From positions 1 through 64,000 of the forward strand of contig CAZCVP010000002.1 in the NCBI GenBank assembly GCA_964501915.1: a stretch of 64,000 bases of DNA. The letters run 5' to 3'. Within the stretch, counting starts at the first letter, position 1; every line of letters starts with the position of its first letter. Below the pieces are notes generated by a model. The model was not told the DNA's origin and searched no databases. It saw only the letters and a list, made by a program, of their open reading frames with translations. The stretch is from CAYFPX01 sp964501915 (GTDB lineage Bacteria; Myxococcota_A; UBA796; CAJQPC01). The position numbers and the translations under genes are program-made. Shown here one piece after another: positions 49,033 to 57,366 of the stretch.

Positions 49033-49060
49033 TCAGCGGGCGGGTCGGACCACCGTGACG
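48845..49060. repeat. Long imperfect inverted repeat
   Basis: The left arm (about 48845-48920) contains CAGTGCTGACCGCCCAGGTGG and, further in, ATGGCGCC and CCCAGCCTCC. The right arm (about 48987-49060) contains their complements in reverse order (GGAGGCTGGGG, GGCGCCATCCACCTGGG and GGTCAGCACTG). The centre has the palindrome GTGGCCTGGCCAC (48948-48960). One arm carries a 9-base insertion. Arms of about 75 bases flank about 66 bases. Confidence 0.75.
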
Positions 49061-49236
49061 TGGTCGTCCCTCCGGGCGCAGCGGGGACAGGGCTCCCGAT
49101 CCGGCGGCGGGCGGTTCGCCGCCCCCCAGTTGGGGTGCTTGTCCACTTCGATCGGCACAGCGTCACAGAGGAAGTGCCAGTGGAACCGGCCTCTGCCGTC
49201 GCGGCGCCAATAGAACTGAGCGGGATAGTCGGGCAT
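49033..49236 (-). CDS. Small protein with CxxC pair, unknown
   Basis: 67 residues: MPDYPAQFYWRRDGRGRF, then HWHFLCDAVPIEVDKHPNW, ending in DREPCPRCARRDDHVTVV. The CPRC knuckle plus an upstream His/Cys cluster could bind zinc. GGAGG lies five bases before the ATG, and composition is unlike random GC-rich reading, so it is probably real. The 3' end lies in the right arm of the long inverted repeat. It is 110 bases downstream of the acetyltransferase gene. Confidence 0.5.
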   Translation of the reverse strand: MPDYPAQFYWRRDGRGRFHWHFLCDAVPIEVDKHPNWGAANRPPPDREPCPRCARRDDHVTVVRPAR

Positions 49237-49346
49237 CCTGCCCTCCAGCCCTCCCGTGGGAGGTCTGGTACAGAAGGTACACTGCCCGAAAGCGCCTGAA
49301 AATCCGGCAATTTCCCTGTCGGGACAACCCCGTCGGGCTCACCCCG

Positions 49347-49793
49347 TCACAGGGTCCGCACCAGCGCGACCTGCCGGCAGCGGGGCAGTCGCGGGCAGCG
49401 CAGACACTGGCGGTCACGCTTCTCGGGAAGGTCCGAGATCTCCGTGCACTCGAACCCGAGCGCCAGGTAGGGGTCCGGGTCGGCGGCCAGCACGAAGACC
49501 CGCTCGACGCCGATCTCCCGGGCCTCGTCCAGGACCCGCCCCACGAGGGTGGCCATCAGCTCCGGCTGCCGGCAGACCACGGCCCCCAGCTCGGCCAGGT
49601 GCACCTCGACGACCGACAGCGAGGCCAGCCCGACGAGGAGACCGTCGCGTTCGGCGACCGTGTAGTCCCGAAGACGCTCCACGATCGCCCGTGGCGTGCG
49701 AGGCAACAGCGCCTCCGTGCGCATGTGGGGCTGCATGAGCGCGTGCATGGAGGGTACGTCCGAGACCTGCGGCTTCCTCAGCGCGAGCATCAT
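49347..49793 (-). CDS. argA: Short N-acetylglutamate synthase-like GNAT acetyltransferase
   Basis: 148 residues of GNAT fold. RKPQVSDVPSMHALMQPHM, EALLPRTPRAIVERLRDYTVAERDG, ELGAVVCRQPELMATLVGRVLDEA and VLAADPDPYLALGFECTEISDLPEKRDRQCLRCPRLPRCRQVAL (by parts) match the short amino-acid N-acetyltransferases of arginine synthesis, including the LPxK and the C-terminal CxxC-x4-C. The acetyl-CoA loop is degenerate (CRQPELMATLV in place of RxxGxG). ATG 49793 has GAGGA upstream; the in-frame ATG at 49832 would lie inside the putative operator. Confidence 0.7.
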   Translation of the reverse strand: MMLALRKPQVSDVPSMHALMQPHMRTEALLPRTPRAIVERLRDYTVAERDGLLVGLASLSVVEVHLAELGAVVCRQPELMATLVGRVLDEAREIGVERVFVLAADPDPYLALGFECTEISDLPEKRDRQCLRCPRLPRCRQVALVRTL

Positions 49794-49808
49794 GGCGTCC
49801 TCGTGGGA

Positions 49809-49841
49809 TGATACATATGCAGTAGCCTGCATGATTATTCA
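49809..49841 (-). promoter_or_regulatory. Two ARG-box-like palindromes upstream of argA
   Basis: On the plus strand, TGATACATATGCA (49809-49821) and TGCATGATTATTCA (49828-49841) each resemble the ArgR/AhrC box TGAATWWWWATTCA, with centres about 20 bases apart, as in tandem ARG boxes. This is one of the few AT-rich patches in the window and lies 16-48 bases before the argA start. Confidence 0.5.
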
Positions 49842-49939
49842 GCATCGGGTCGGTTCACGCCAGGGTTAATGCACCGCGGCCGAGACCGCACGGGGGTCGT
49901 TGCAGGGGTGTCACACAACGGAGGGTCGGCCGGGAGCGA

Positions 49940-51328
49940 TCAGTCGTCGCGGCCGAGGAGCCGCCCGATGCGCCGGCCGCCGCGCATCAGCACGCGGTGG
50001 GCCGTGCCCCCCACCTGCCAGGTCGGAGAGGCGTAGACCCCACTCAGCTCGGCACGCAGACGGTTCACCTCCTCCGCCAGCGCCGCCTCCCCGGTCTCCC
50101 CCGGGCGCACGCGGAAGGGTGCCTCCAGCCACTCGAGCAGGGGGCGGAGGACCTGCTCGTCGGAGTAGCGCCCCAGCAGGAAGCCCTGGGCACGCCGGAC
50201 CTGCTGCCCGTCCTGCCCCTTCTCCGAGAGGTGGACCAGCCCCGACACCAGGTGGTGCGGATCGGAAGGGCGCACCGGGTAGACCATGCGCAGGCCGGTC
50301 AGCTCCCGGGTGAGCTCGCCGCGGGGCGTGGCGAGGACCGCCAGGCCCTGGTGCAGGAAGAACAGCACCCGGGTGCGGGTGCCCAGCTCGGGCTCGTGTC
50401 CCGGGCGGTCCAGGCAGATGCCGGCGTGGGCGGCCCCCAGCAGCTCCGGCACGGCGCGGTGGGGTACCCAGCCATGAAAGGTGAAGCGGCTGGCGTGAGG
50501 GCTGGCCTGGGCGAGGATCCGGAAGCCCTCGTAGGTGTCCGTGTGGTGGCCGGGGATGCCGCCGCCGGTCGAGATGACCCGGAGGCCGGGCACCTCGTTC
50601 ATCGCCAGCAGCAGCCCCTGGAGGAGCGTGTCGGCGTCCAGCCAGGTGTTGTACCCACCGGAGAGGGCCACCACGAGCTCACTTCCGGGGGCCCGACGCC
50701 GGGGCGGCGCCACGGGCATGGCGCCGAAGCGCATCGCCGCGGGCACCACGTGGACCCAGGGGCGCCCCGTCGGGGCGGCGGGGAGCCGGCCCAGCACGCC
50801 GAGCTGCCCGATCAGGGCGTGGCGCTGGGCATGGGAGATGGTCGAGAAGGCATCGGCACGGGCGTAGGCCGCGGCATAGGCCGCCCGCATCTCGGCGGTG
50901 GGATCGAAGTCCCCCTCACCCGCGATGTGGGCGGTCTTGGCCTGGGCCTCGGCGTAGGGGTCACCGGGCACGTCGACCCACAGCGGTTCCTCGTCGACGA
51001 CGAGGGCCGCGACGCGGGCCGGGTTGTACGGCCCCGCCGACACCACGACGTGGGGCCGCACCTCCTCCCGCCAGGCCCCCGCGACCTCCAGCCAGGTCCC
51101 GGACTCCTCGACGACCCGAAGCCGCTGGAAGGGCGCGGGGTAGCCCTCGACGACGACCTCCCCCGGGCCGAGCACGTCTTCGTGCTCACCGAGCTGCAGC
51201 AGGTGGACCTCGTGCCCCGCCTCGAGCAGCACACGAAGGAAGCCCTCCGTGCGCAGCTCGGGGAACCCGAGACGCTCGGGGTTCTCGTGGGGCAAGGGAC
51301 CACTGCCTATCAGGAGAATCCGGGCCAT
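49940..51328 (-). CDS. GT-B fold glycosyltransferase
   Basis: 462 residues. The N-terminal domain has ARILLIGSGPLPHENPERLGFPELRTEGFLRVLLEAGHEV and the C-terminal domain ELVVALSGGYNTWLDADTLLQGLLLAMNEVPGLRVISTGGG, FTFHGWVPHRAVPELLGAAHAGICLDRP and TRTRVLFFLHQGLAVLATPRGELTREL, the layout of GT4-type enzymes (cited in parts). It probably adds a sugar to a surface polysaccharide. It lies 51 bases downstream of the Wzt-like gene on the same strand. Confidence 0.75.
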   Translation of the reverse strand: MARILLIGSGPLPHENPERLGFPELRTEGFLRVLLEAGHEVHLLQLGEHEDVLGPGEVVVEGYPAPFQRLRVVEESGTWLEVAGAWREEVRPHVVVSAGPYNPARVAALVVDEEPLWVDVPGDPYAEAQAKTAHIAGEGDFDPTAEMRAAYAAAYARADAFSTISHAQRHALIGQLGVLGRLPAAPTGRPWVHVVPAAMRFGAMPVAPPRRRAPGSELVVALSGGYNTWLDADTLLQGLLLAMNEVPGLRVISTGGGIPGHHTDTYEGFRILAQASPHASRFTFHGWVPHRAVPELLGAAHAGICLDRPGHEPELGTRTRVLFFLHQGLAVLATPRGELTRELTGLRMVYPVRPSDPHHLVSGLVHLSEKGQDGQQVRRAQGFLLGRYSDEQVLRPLLEWLEAPFRVRPGETGEAALAEEVNRLRAELSGVYASPTWQVGGTAHRVLMRGGRRIGRLLGRDD

Positions 51329-51379
51329 CCCTGACCGGATACCATGCCCGCGCCGCGAGCGCTCGACGGGTCGAAGCGC

Positions 51380-52879
51380 TCAGTCGACGCGACCGTCGCT
51401 CCCGGCCGTCTCCACGCCGCGGCTACCTTCGACCACTTCGGCCTCTTCCGCCTCGACGTGGGTCAACAGACCCCAAGCGTGGGTGAGCTGGACCAGGCCG
51501 TGGTCCTCGACCTCCTGGGCCACCTCGAAGTCGTAGAGCTGGTTGTGCCAGACATGCGGCTTGATGTGGTGCCGATCGAACACGGCCACGGAGATGCGGT
51601 AGCGACCGGAGAGCAGCGGAAGCTCGGGGTAGTGGAGGAAGTAGGTGTAGATCCCGTGGAAGGTCCCGCCGAGCACGCCGTCGAAGCGGGTGTTGGGCCC
51701 GAAGACATAGACCCCGTCGTTGCGGTGGATGGCGACGCCCATGATCGGGTCCGGCACCGGCTCGGTGGTGCGGAACGTCACGGCCACGATCAGCGGCTCG
51801 GAGGTGCGGAAGCGGCTCCGAGGATGTCCGAGGCCGTCCAGGAGCTGCACGTTGAGCACCCTCACCTCCCCCGACCCGATCACGACCGGCGTGTCGCCGT
51901 CGTAGTGGTCGTACTGCTCGGTCTCCCGGCCGAGCGCCCAGATTTCCTCGGCCTCGGGCAGGATGCAGGCGCTCATCACGGCCCTGCGCAGCACCGGATC
52001 GTCGACGGTGGCCCGGTAGCCCGGGTGCGGCACCGCCCTGGGGGCCGTGGGCTGGGGCGCCAGCCGCGGTCCCGGGCTCGAGGTCTCCCGGCGGCCCGCC
52101 CGCTCCCGCTGAATGTCCAGGTAGCGCTCCACGACCTCGCGGGAGGGCCCGAAGGCCCGCACCTCGCCGCGGTCGAGCCACAGCGCCTCCTGGCAGACGG
52201 AGCGGATGGCGTGCAGGTCGTGGCTCACCAGGATGATGGTCCGGCCCGCCTCCATGAAGTCCTCGATCTTGCTCACGCACTTGCGCTGGAAGTAGGCGTC
52301 GCCGACGGCGAGCACCTCGTCGACCAGGAAGACGTCGCTGTCCATGTGGGCAGCGATCGCGAAGCCGAGCCGCAGCGACATGCCCGCGCTGTAGGTGCGC
52401 ACGGGGTAGTCGATGAACTCGCCGAGCTCGGCGAAGGCGATGATCTCGGGGATGCGCTGCTCGACCTCCTCCCGCCCCATGCCGAGCAGCGAGCAGTTGA
52501 GGTAGATGTTCTCGCGACCCGAGAAGTTGGCGTGGAAGCCCAGCCCGAGGTCCAGCAGCGTCGAGAGCTCGGCCCGCACCGAGAGCCGGCCCTCCGTGGG
52601 CTCCGAGATGCCGGAGATCAGCTTGAGCAGGGTGGACTTGCCGGCCCCGTTGGCGCCGATGATGCCGAAGCTGCGGCCACGGCGCACCTCGAAGCTGACG
52701 TCCCGCAGGGCCCAGTGGTCCTCGTGGTGCTTGCGACGTCCGAAGAACTCGAAGAAGCGGCTCCGATCGTTGAGGTAGATCTGGAATCGCTTGCCGACGC
52801 CGACGGCCTCGACCACCACGTCGCGCCGATCCGCGGCGCTCGGGGCCTCGATGTCGCCGCTGCCCGGGGTGGACTCCAT
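51380..52879 (-). CDS. wzt: Wzt-type ABC transporter ATPase for polysaccharide export
   Basis: 499 residues. The ABC ATPase has Walker A GANGAGKST (75-83), the export-family Q-loop region, the YSAGMSLRLGFAIA signature, Walker B DVFLVDEVLAVGD and the H-loop LVSHDLH. The C-terminal 160 residues (GEVRVLNVQLLDGLGHPRSRFRTSEPLIVAVTFR to YELVAQ-like strands) form a Wzt carbohydrate-binding domain that would recognise the O-antigen end. No Wzm permease gene is in the window. ATG 52879 starts the family homology. Confidence 0.88.
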   Translation of the reverse strand: MESTPGSGDIEAPSAADRRDVVVEAVGVGKRFQIYLNDRSRFFEFFGRRKHHEDHWALRDVSFEVRRGRSFGIIGANGAGKSTLLKLISGISEPTEGRLSVRAELSTLLDLGLGFHANFSGRENIYLNCSLLGMGREEVEQRIPEIIAFAELGEFIDYPVRTYSAGMSLRLGFAIAAHMDSDVFLVDEVLAVGDAYFQRKCVSKIEDFMEAGRTIILVSHDLHAIRSVCQEALWLDRGEVRAFGPSREVVERYLDIQRERAGRRETSSPGPRLAPQPTAPRAVPHPGYRATVDDPVLRRAVMSACILPEAEEIWALGRETEQYDHYDGDTPVVIGSGEVRVLNVQLLDGLGHPRSRFRTSEPLIVAVTFRTTEPVPDPIMGVAIHRNDGVYVFGPNTRFDGVLGGTFHGIYTYFLHYPELPLLSGRYRISVAVFDRHHIKPHVWHNQLYDFEVAQEVEDHGLVQLTHAWGLLTHVEAEEAEVVEGSRGVETAGSDGRVD

Positions 52880-52997
52880 GGCCGCGCAGTCTACACCGGC
52901 GCCGGCTGGACCCCGGTGGGACCGGGGAGACCGGTGATAGGATCCCCTCGGCACGTGGCTGGAGGTCGACCTGGACGAGTGCGTCCACAGCAAGCCG

Positions 52998-53582
52998 GTG
53001 ACGGTTGGCCTGATGCTGGGAGCCGCCATCGCCCTCGCGGCCACCAGCGCCTGCGCGAGTCGCGAGGTCCCTGTCCTCGGGGACGCCGAGGTCTGCTCCC
53101 CGTCGACCCTCGTGGACCTGGTGAAGGTCGTCGACGGCGACACGGTCGACGTCCGGCGGGACGACACCGGCTACGTCGAGCGCATCCGCCTGCTGGGCCT
53201 CCAGGCGGGCGAGATCTTCAAGGACGACGGCGAGCAGAGCTGCAGCTCCCAGGACGACGGGGAGTGCTGCTACGGAGACATCGCCAGCCTGTGGCTGGAG
53301 GACGTGCTCTCGGCGGTCGACGAGATCACCCTCGGCTTCGACCTCGACTGCACCGGGCTGTACGGACGCACGCTCGGCTACCTCTGGGTTCCCGACGAGT
53401 CCGACCCGACCGGTGAGGAGCACTGGTTCGTCAACCGTGAGGCCCTGAGACTCGGCGTGGCGCGGTACTACGACACCGAGGTGGGCGACGCCCAGGACAT
53501 CCGCTTCCGCGACGACTTCGTGGCCGTCGAAGCGGAGGCGAGCGCTGCCGGCCGAGGCCTGTGGCAGGTGTGCGAAGGATGA
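52998..53582 (+). CDS. Thermonuclease (SNase)-like lipoprotein
   Basis: 194 residues. A leader with lipobox AATSAC is followed by an SNase/OB-fold domain: DLVKVVDGDTVDVRRDDTGYVERIRLLGLQAGEIFKDDG, CTGLYGRTLGYLWVPD and NREALRLGVARYYDTE (in parts). Arg in ERIRLLG, Glu in AGE and Arg in YGRTL correspond to the catalytic Arg-Glu-Arg set of staphylococcal nuclease. Four extra Cys (SCSSQDDGECC) suggest a disulfide loop. The start is GTG 52998. It diverges from wzt. Confidence 0.82.
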   Translation: MTVGLMLGAAIALAATSACASREVPVLGDAEVCSPSTLVDLVKVVDGDTVDVRRDDTGYVERIRLLGLQAGEIFKDDGEQSCSSQDDGECCYGDIASLWLEDVLSAVDEITLGFDLDCTGLYGRTLGYLWVPDESDPTGEEHWFVNREALRLGVARYYDTEVGDAQDIRFRDDFVAVEAEASAAGRGLWQVCEG

Positions 53583-53631
53583 CGCTGAAATGGCCGGATC
53601 CAAGACCCAGCAGCCGTGCGAGGAGATGCCG

Positions 53632-54690
53632 ATGAGGAAGTCCCTGGCCGAGACACTGGCCGCCGTCGAGCAGTGGCGGGAGGAGCAGCTCGTCGCACAC
53701 GGCGGGGCGCTCGCCAACCTCGACGAGGAGCTCGCCACCCTGCGCGCCCGGCTCGCCGAGCTGGAGCACGAGATCCGCGAGGTGACCGAGCGTCGACGCT
53801 CCCTCGATGACGCCCCCAGGACCCTCGCCCACAAGAGCCGGGCCGAGCGTCACCGGGCGGTGATCGAGTTCCTGGCATCGGACCAGGAGCTGCTCCAGAT
53901 CCGGGCAGCCGATCTCGCCCAGGCCCGAGCCCAGCAGCGGCAGAAGCTGGAGCACTCGCTGAACTCGGACCCCGAGCTCGCGGAGATGGTCCAGGAGTAC
54001 GAGCGCTTCTGCGAGGTGGAGGCGCAGCTCGAGGCCCTGCCCGACAGCTACCGCAAGGCCATCCTCCAGCACCACGACGTCGTGCGGCGGCGCCTGGAGC
54101 CGCTGATGCGGGCCGCCGAGGGCGCCGACGCAACGCTGAGCGACAGCACACAGTCCGTCACGATCGTGGTCTCGGCCGACCCCGCCGATGGGGAACCCTC
54201 GGCGCTGGTGATGCTCGTGCCGGTGGACATCGAGCTCCACACCCGCTGGCGGGAGCGGTCCGAGGACCTCTGCAGCGAGCTGACCTATCGGCTCTACGCC
54301 GCAGCCTGCTCCATCGCCCGCACGGTCGGCGTGCCCGACGCCCCCATCTCCTGCCGGCCCTTCGAAGGGCACCTCGCGATCCAGGTCTGGTTCGGGAGCG
54401 GCAGCGTGACCGGTTCGGTCGAGGAGGTCGTCGAGGCGGAGATCGCGAAGATCCGGGAGGAGGCGCGGGAGCTGCAGAGCTCCAACCTCGAGCTCGCGCT
54501 GGCCTGGGTCGACCCGGAGCTGCTGGCCGCGCCCGACGAGGAGACCACGCCCGAGGCCACTGCCCAGGTCGCCGGCCGCGTCAAGGTCGTGGTCGGACAG
54601 AGGGTCGAGTGGACGGACCAGCCCGCTGCCGAAGACGAGGAAGACCCGGATGGCACGATCCCCTTGACGGACGAAGGAGGTGACTCGTGA
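53632..54690 (+). CDS. Coiled-coil protein of unknown function (operon gene 1)
   Basis: 352 residues from ATG 53632, chosen for GAGGAG six bases upstream; the frame also allows ATG 53590. Residues 1-140 form long charged helices (EELATLRARLAELEHEIREVTERRRSL). The middle (SVTIVVSADPADGEPSALVMLVPVDIELHTRW, RPFEGHLAIQVWFGSG) is a mixed alpha/beta domain. No known motif is visible. Its stop overlaps the next GTG (GTGA). Confidence 0.65.
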   Translation: MRKSLAETLAAVEQWREEQLVAHGGALANLDEELATLRARLAELEHEIREVTERRRSLDDAPRTLAHKSRAERHRAVIEFLASDQELLQIRAADLAQARAQQRQKLEHSLNSDPELAEMVQEYERFCEVEAQLEALPDSYRKAILQHHDVVRRRLEPLMRAAEGADATLSDSTQSVTIVVSADPADGEPSALVMLVPVDIELHTRWRERSEDLCSELTYRLYAAACSIARTVGVPDAPISCRPFEGHLAIQVWFGSGSVTGSVEEVVEAEIAKIREEARELQSSNLELALAWVDPELLAAPDEETTPEATAQVAGRVKVVVGQRVEWTDQPAAEDEEDPDGTIPLTDEGGDS

Positions 54691-55190
54691 GCGGCGTCGA
54701 TCTCCTCCAGCGCCTCAGCGTCTCCGACGTGGCACGGTGGCTCGAAGTCCACCCCTTCGACATCCTCCGGATCCTCGCCAGCGAGTCAGGCCTGCCGGCT
54801 GACCTGCGCTTCGAGAGCGACGACGTGGATCGGATCCGGGCAGCCGGCGGGCTCGAGGTCTGGTGGCAGGAGGGGGAACCGACCCTCGATCCGGAGGACC
54901 CCGGTGCCTCGATGCTCCGGGCACTGGCCGGCCGTCTCCTGGAGCGGGAGGTCGGTGGCCCCCGCACCACGCGACTGGACAACCTCTTCCGAGGCCTGGG
55001 CACCGAGCGGCAGCGCATCGCCCGCGCCATGGTGCAGGCCCTGCTCCAGCACGGCTGGCTGGCCACCGTGTCCACGGATCGGGGGACCCACGTGACCATC
55101 ACCCCCGGGCGCATGGGCCAGATGGCCTCGATCGCCCAGGGAGGCGAGATGCCCGAGGACCTCTCCGACATCCTCGCGGGCCTGCGATAG
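54687..55190 (+). CDS. Helical, winged-helix-like protein (operon gene 2)
   Basis: 167 residues from GTG 54687, with a perfect AAGGAGGTGA ribosome site. The N-terminus (LLQRLSVSDVARWLEVHPFDILRILASESGLPADLRFESDDVDRI) looks like a helix-turn-helix used in MerR- or excisionase-type proteins. The C-terminus (LRALAGRLLEREVG, then MVQALLQHGWLATVSTDRGTHVTITPGRM) resembles a winged helix with its beta hairpin. DNA binding is plausible but unproven. Confidence 0.6.
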   Translation: MSGVDLLQRLSVSDVARWLEVHPFDILRILASESGLPADLRFESDDVDRIRAAGGLEVWWQEGEPTLDPEDPGASMLRALAGRLLEREVGGPRTTRLDNLFRGLGTERQRIARAMVQALLQHGWLATVSTDRGTHVTITPGRMGQMASIAQGGEMPEDLSDILAGLR

Positions 55191-55193
55191 CCC

Positions 55194-56096
55194 ATGGCCT
55201 CCGGCGGTTCGGACGGCCGGAAGAAGGGCGGGCTGTTCTCGGCCCCGTCCGCCACCAGCCTGGAAGAGCTGCTCGGGCCGACCGCAGACGTCGCCGAGTC
55301 TCCGCCCGGCACGGTGGCCGCCGATGCGCCGGATCCCGAGACGATGGCGCAGTTCGTCCCCTTCAAGGTGGACGTCTCGGAGACCGACTCCGGCGGCCGG
55401 AAGGAGGCCATCGAGGCCCTGCTCAGGGGCGAGGAGCCCGCGGTCGTTCAATTCGTGCCCGACCCCGCGCCCTCCAAGGAACCCGGCTTCGAGGTCTCCG
55501 ATCCGGTGAGCAGCGACCCCGTGGTGCCCGTGGTGCCCAAGACCGACCCGACCGCCGTGCCCGGACCCGGTGCCTTCGCCTTCGAGCCGGCGGAGCCCGC
55601 CGCGCCGCCAGCCGGGGAGCGCCAGCCCCTCACACCGCTCGTGCAGCCTTCCGAGGATCCCCAGCCCGATGAGCCCGAGCCACCCGAACCGGCAGAGGTC
55701 CGCGTCCAGGTCGAGGTCGAGCCCTCCGACAGCCTGGAAGACCTGCCTTCGGAGGAGCAGGCCGCCCGCACCTCCGCCGACCTGGACCAGGCCGAGTGGC
55801 CGCTGCCGCTGGAGGGAGAGCCCCCGGCCGATCCCAGCGGCAGCCCCTCGTCTACCGGCCTCCCCTACCCGGACCCGCTACCACCTCCCCCACCCCCACC
55901 CCCCAGCGCCGTGGCGGCGACCGTCGAGGAGGTCCCGAGCTCGGAGCCCGCCGCCTATGGCGACGCCCCCCGCCGGCGGCGCACGATGATCACCCCGCCC
56001 GAGGAACCGGAGCCGCTGCACCCAGCCGCCTACCTCTTGCTGGCCCTGCTCACGGTGGCCGCCCTGACCTCGCTCTTCCTGCCGATGCTGAACTGA
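55194..56096 (+). CDS. Pro/Glu-rich tail-anchored membrane protein (operon gene 3)
   Basis: 300 residues, low in secondary structure. It contains a long Pro/Glu/Val linker and a PPPPPPPP run near 235. A single C-terminal membrane helix (PAAYLLLALLTVAALTSLFLPML) leaves the chain in the cytoplasm. It starts three bases after gene 2. Short linear motifs such as MAQFVPFKVDVSE and AVVQFVPDPAP repeat the QFVP word. No function is assigned. Confidence 0.6.
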   Translation: MASGGSDGRKKGGLFSAPSATSLEELLGPTADVAESPPGTVAADAPDPETMAQFVPFKVDVSETDSGGRKEAIEALLRGEEPAVVQFVPDPAPSKEPGFEVSDPVSSDPVVPVVPKTDPTAVPGPGAFAFEPAEPAAPPAGERQPLTPLVQPSEDPQPDEPEPPEPAEVRVQVEVEPSDSLEDLPSEEQAARTSADLDQAEWPLPLEGEPPADPSGSPSSTGLPYPDPLPPPPPPPPSAVAATVEEVPSSEPAAYGDAPRRRRTMITPPEEPEPLHPAAYLLLALLTVAALTSLFLPMLN

Positions 56097-56105
56097 TCGC
56101 GCGGG

Positions 56106-56780
56106 TCAGGTCGCCGGCCTCGCCCCGAAGAGGGCCGTGCCCACCCTCACCAGGGTCGCCCCGTGGGCGATGGCGACCTCGAAGTCGTGGCTCATGCCCA
56201 TCGAGAGCTCGGTGAGCGGAAGTCCGCAGGCCCGACCTTCGGCGGCGAGCGCCGCGAGCCCGGCGAAGTCCGGAGCGACGTCGCTCGGGTCCTCCCGGAA
56301 GGGCGGGATGGTCATCAGCCCGCACAGGGTCACGCCGGGATGGGCATCGACCTGCTCGCAGAGCGCCAGGGTGTGCTCAGGCTCCACGCCGGCCTTGGAG
56401 AGCTCGCCTCCGGTATTGACCTGCACGAGCACGCGCTGCGGCTCCGCCGAGCGGGCGGCGAAGGCGTCCGCCAGCGCGATGCGGTCGAGTCCGTGGAAGA
56501 GCCAGGTCCGGCCGGCCACGTACTTGACCTTGTTGCGCTGGAGGTTGCCGATGAAGTGCCAGCGCGGTCCCTGCCCCACGGCCTGGTGCTTGTCGCGGAG
56601 CTGCTGGGCATAGTTCTCGCCGAAGTCGACCTGGCCGAGGGCGAAGGCGGACCGGACGGTGTCGGCCGGGTGCATCTTGGAGACCGCCACGAGGGTGACT
56701 TCGTCGGGAGACCGGCCCGCCGCCAGGCAGGCCTGGTCGACGCGGTGGCGGACGGTGGCGAGGCGTTCAGCGAGACTCAC
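56106..56780 (-). CDS. yggS: YggS/PLPBP family pyridoxal-phosphate-binding protein
   Basis: 224 residues. It has the alanine-racemase-like barrel with the PLP lysine Lys35 in VTLVAVSKMHPADTV. Family motifs follow: FGENYAQQLRDK, WHFIGNLQRNK, VLVQVNTGGELSKAG, LCGLMTIPP and LSMGMSHDFEVAIAHGATLVRVGTALFG. It controls PLP balance rather than catalysing a reaction. The GTG start at 56780 overlaps the Maf gene by 14 bases. Confidence 0.93.
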   Translation of the reverse strand: MSLAERLATVRHRVDQACLAAGRSPDEVTLVAVSKMHPADTVRSAFALGQVDFGENYAQQLRDKHQAVGQGPRWHFIGNLQRNKVKYVAGRTWLFHGLDRIALADAFAARSAEPQRVLVQVNTGGELSKAGVEPEHTLALCEQVDAHPGVTLCGLMTIPPFREDPSDVAPDFAGLAALAAEGRACGLPLTELSMGMSHDFEVAIAHGATLVRVGTALFGARPAT

Positions 56781-57366
56781 GGGGCATCTCCTCCAGGGGA
56801 TCGGGCAGGCCGAGGGCGTCGAGGACCCGGACGACCTCGACCAGCGGGAGCCCGACGACGTTGGTGTAGCTGCCCTCGATCTCGCTGACCAGCGCCGCAC
56901 CGACGCCCTGGATGCCGTAGGCGCCGGCCTTGTCCAGGGGCTCCCCGGTCGCGACGTAGCCGTCGATCACGGCCGGCTCCAGCGAGCGGAAGCGCACGCG
57001 CGTGGTCACGCTCCCCAGCCGCTGCTCGCCACCGCGGCGTGCCGCGAAGGACGTGGTCACCGCGTGCCACCCCCCGGAGAGGGCGGCGAGCATGTCGACC
57101 GCTTCGGCGGGGCTCGCGGGCTTCCCGAAGAGTCGCGCGACGAGGTGCACCACGGTGTCCGCGGCGAGCACCACATCGTCGGCGTGCGAAGGCACGGCGG
57201 CCAGCTTCTCCACGGCCATGCGGCGGACGTAGGCGAGGGCGCCCTCCCCAGGCCGCGGCGTCTCGTCGATCCGCGCGGTGCGCACCAGGGGCCGGTAGCC
57301 GTGGCGGCGGAGCAGCGTGAGGCGCCGGGGAGAGCCGGAGCCGAGCACAAAGACCGGCCGACTCAT
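56767..57366 (-). CDS. maf: Maf-family nucleotide pyrophosphatase
   Basis: 199 residues. The Maf signature SGSPRRLTLLRRHGY is at residues 10-24. Further motifs are VRRMAVEKLAAV, VVLAADTVVHL with the catalytic Asp, SGGWHAVTTSF and DKAGAYGIQGVGAALVSEIEGSYTNVVGLPL (in parts). Maf proteins hydrolyse non-canonical or canonical NTPs. The ATG overlaps the thioesterase stop (ATGA). Confidence 0.93.
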   Translation of the reverse strand: MSRPVFVLGSGSPRRLTLLRRHGYRPLVRTARIDETPRPGEGALAYVRRMAVEKLAAVPSHADDVVLAADTVVHLVARLFGKPASPAEAVDMLAALSGGWHAVTTSFAARRGGEQRLGSVTTRVRFRSLEPAVIDGYVATGEPLDKAGAYGIQGVGAALVSEIEGSYTNVVGLPLVEVVRVLDALGLPDPLEEMPRESR

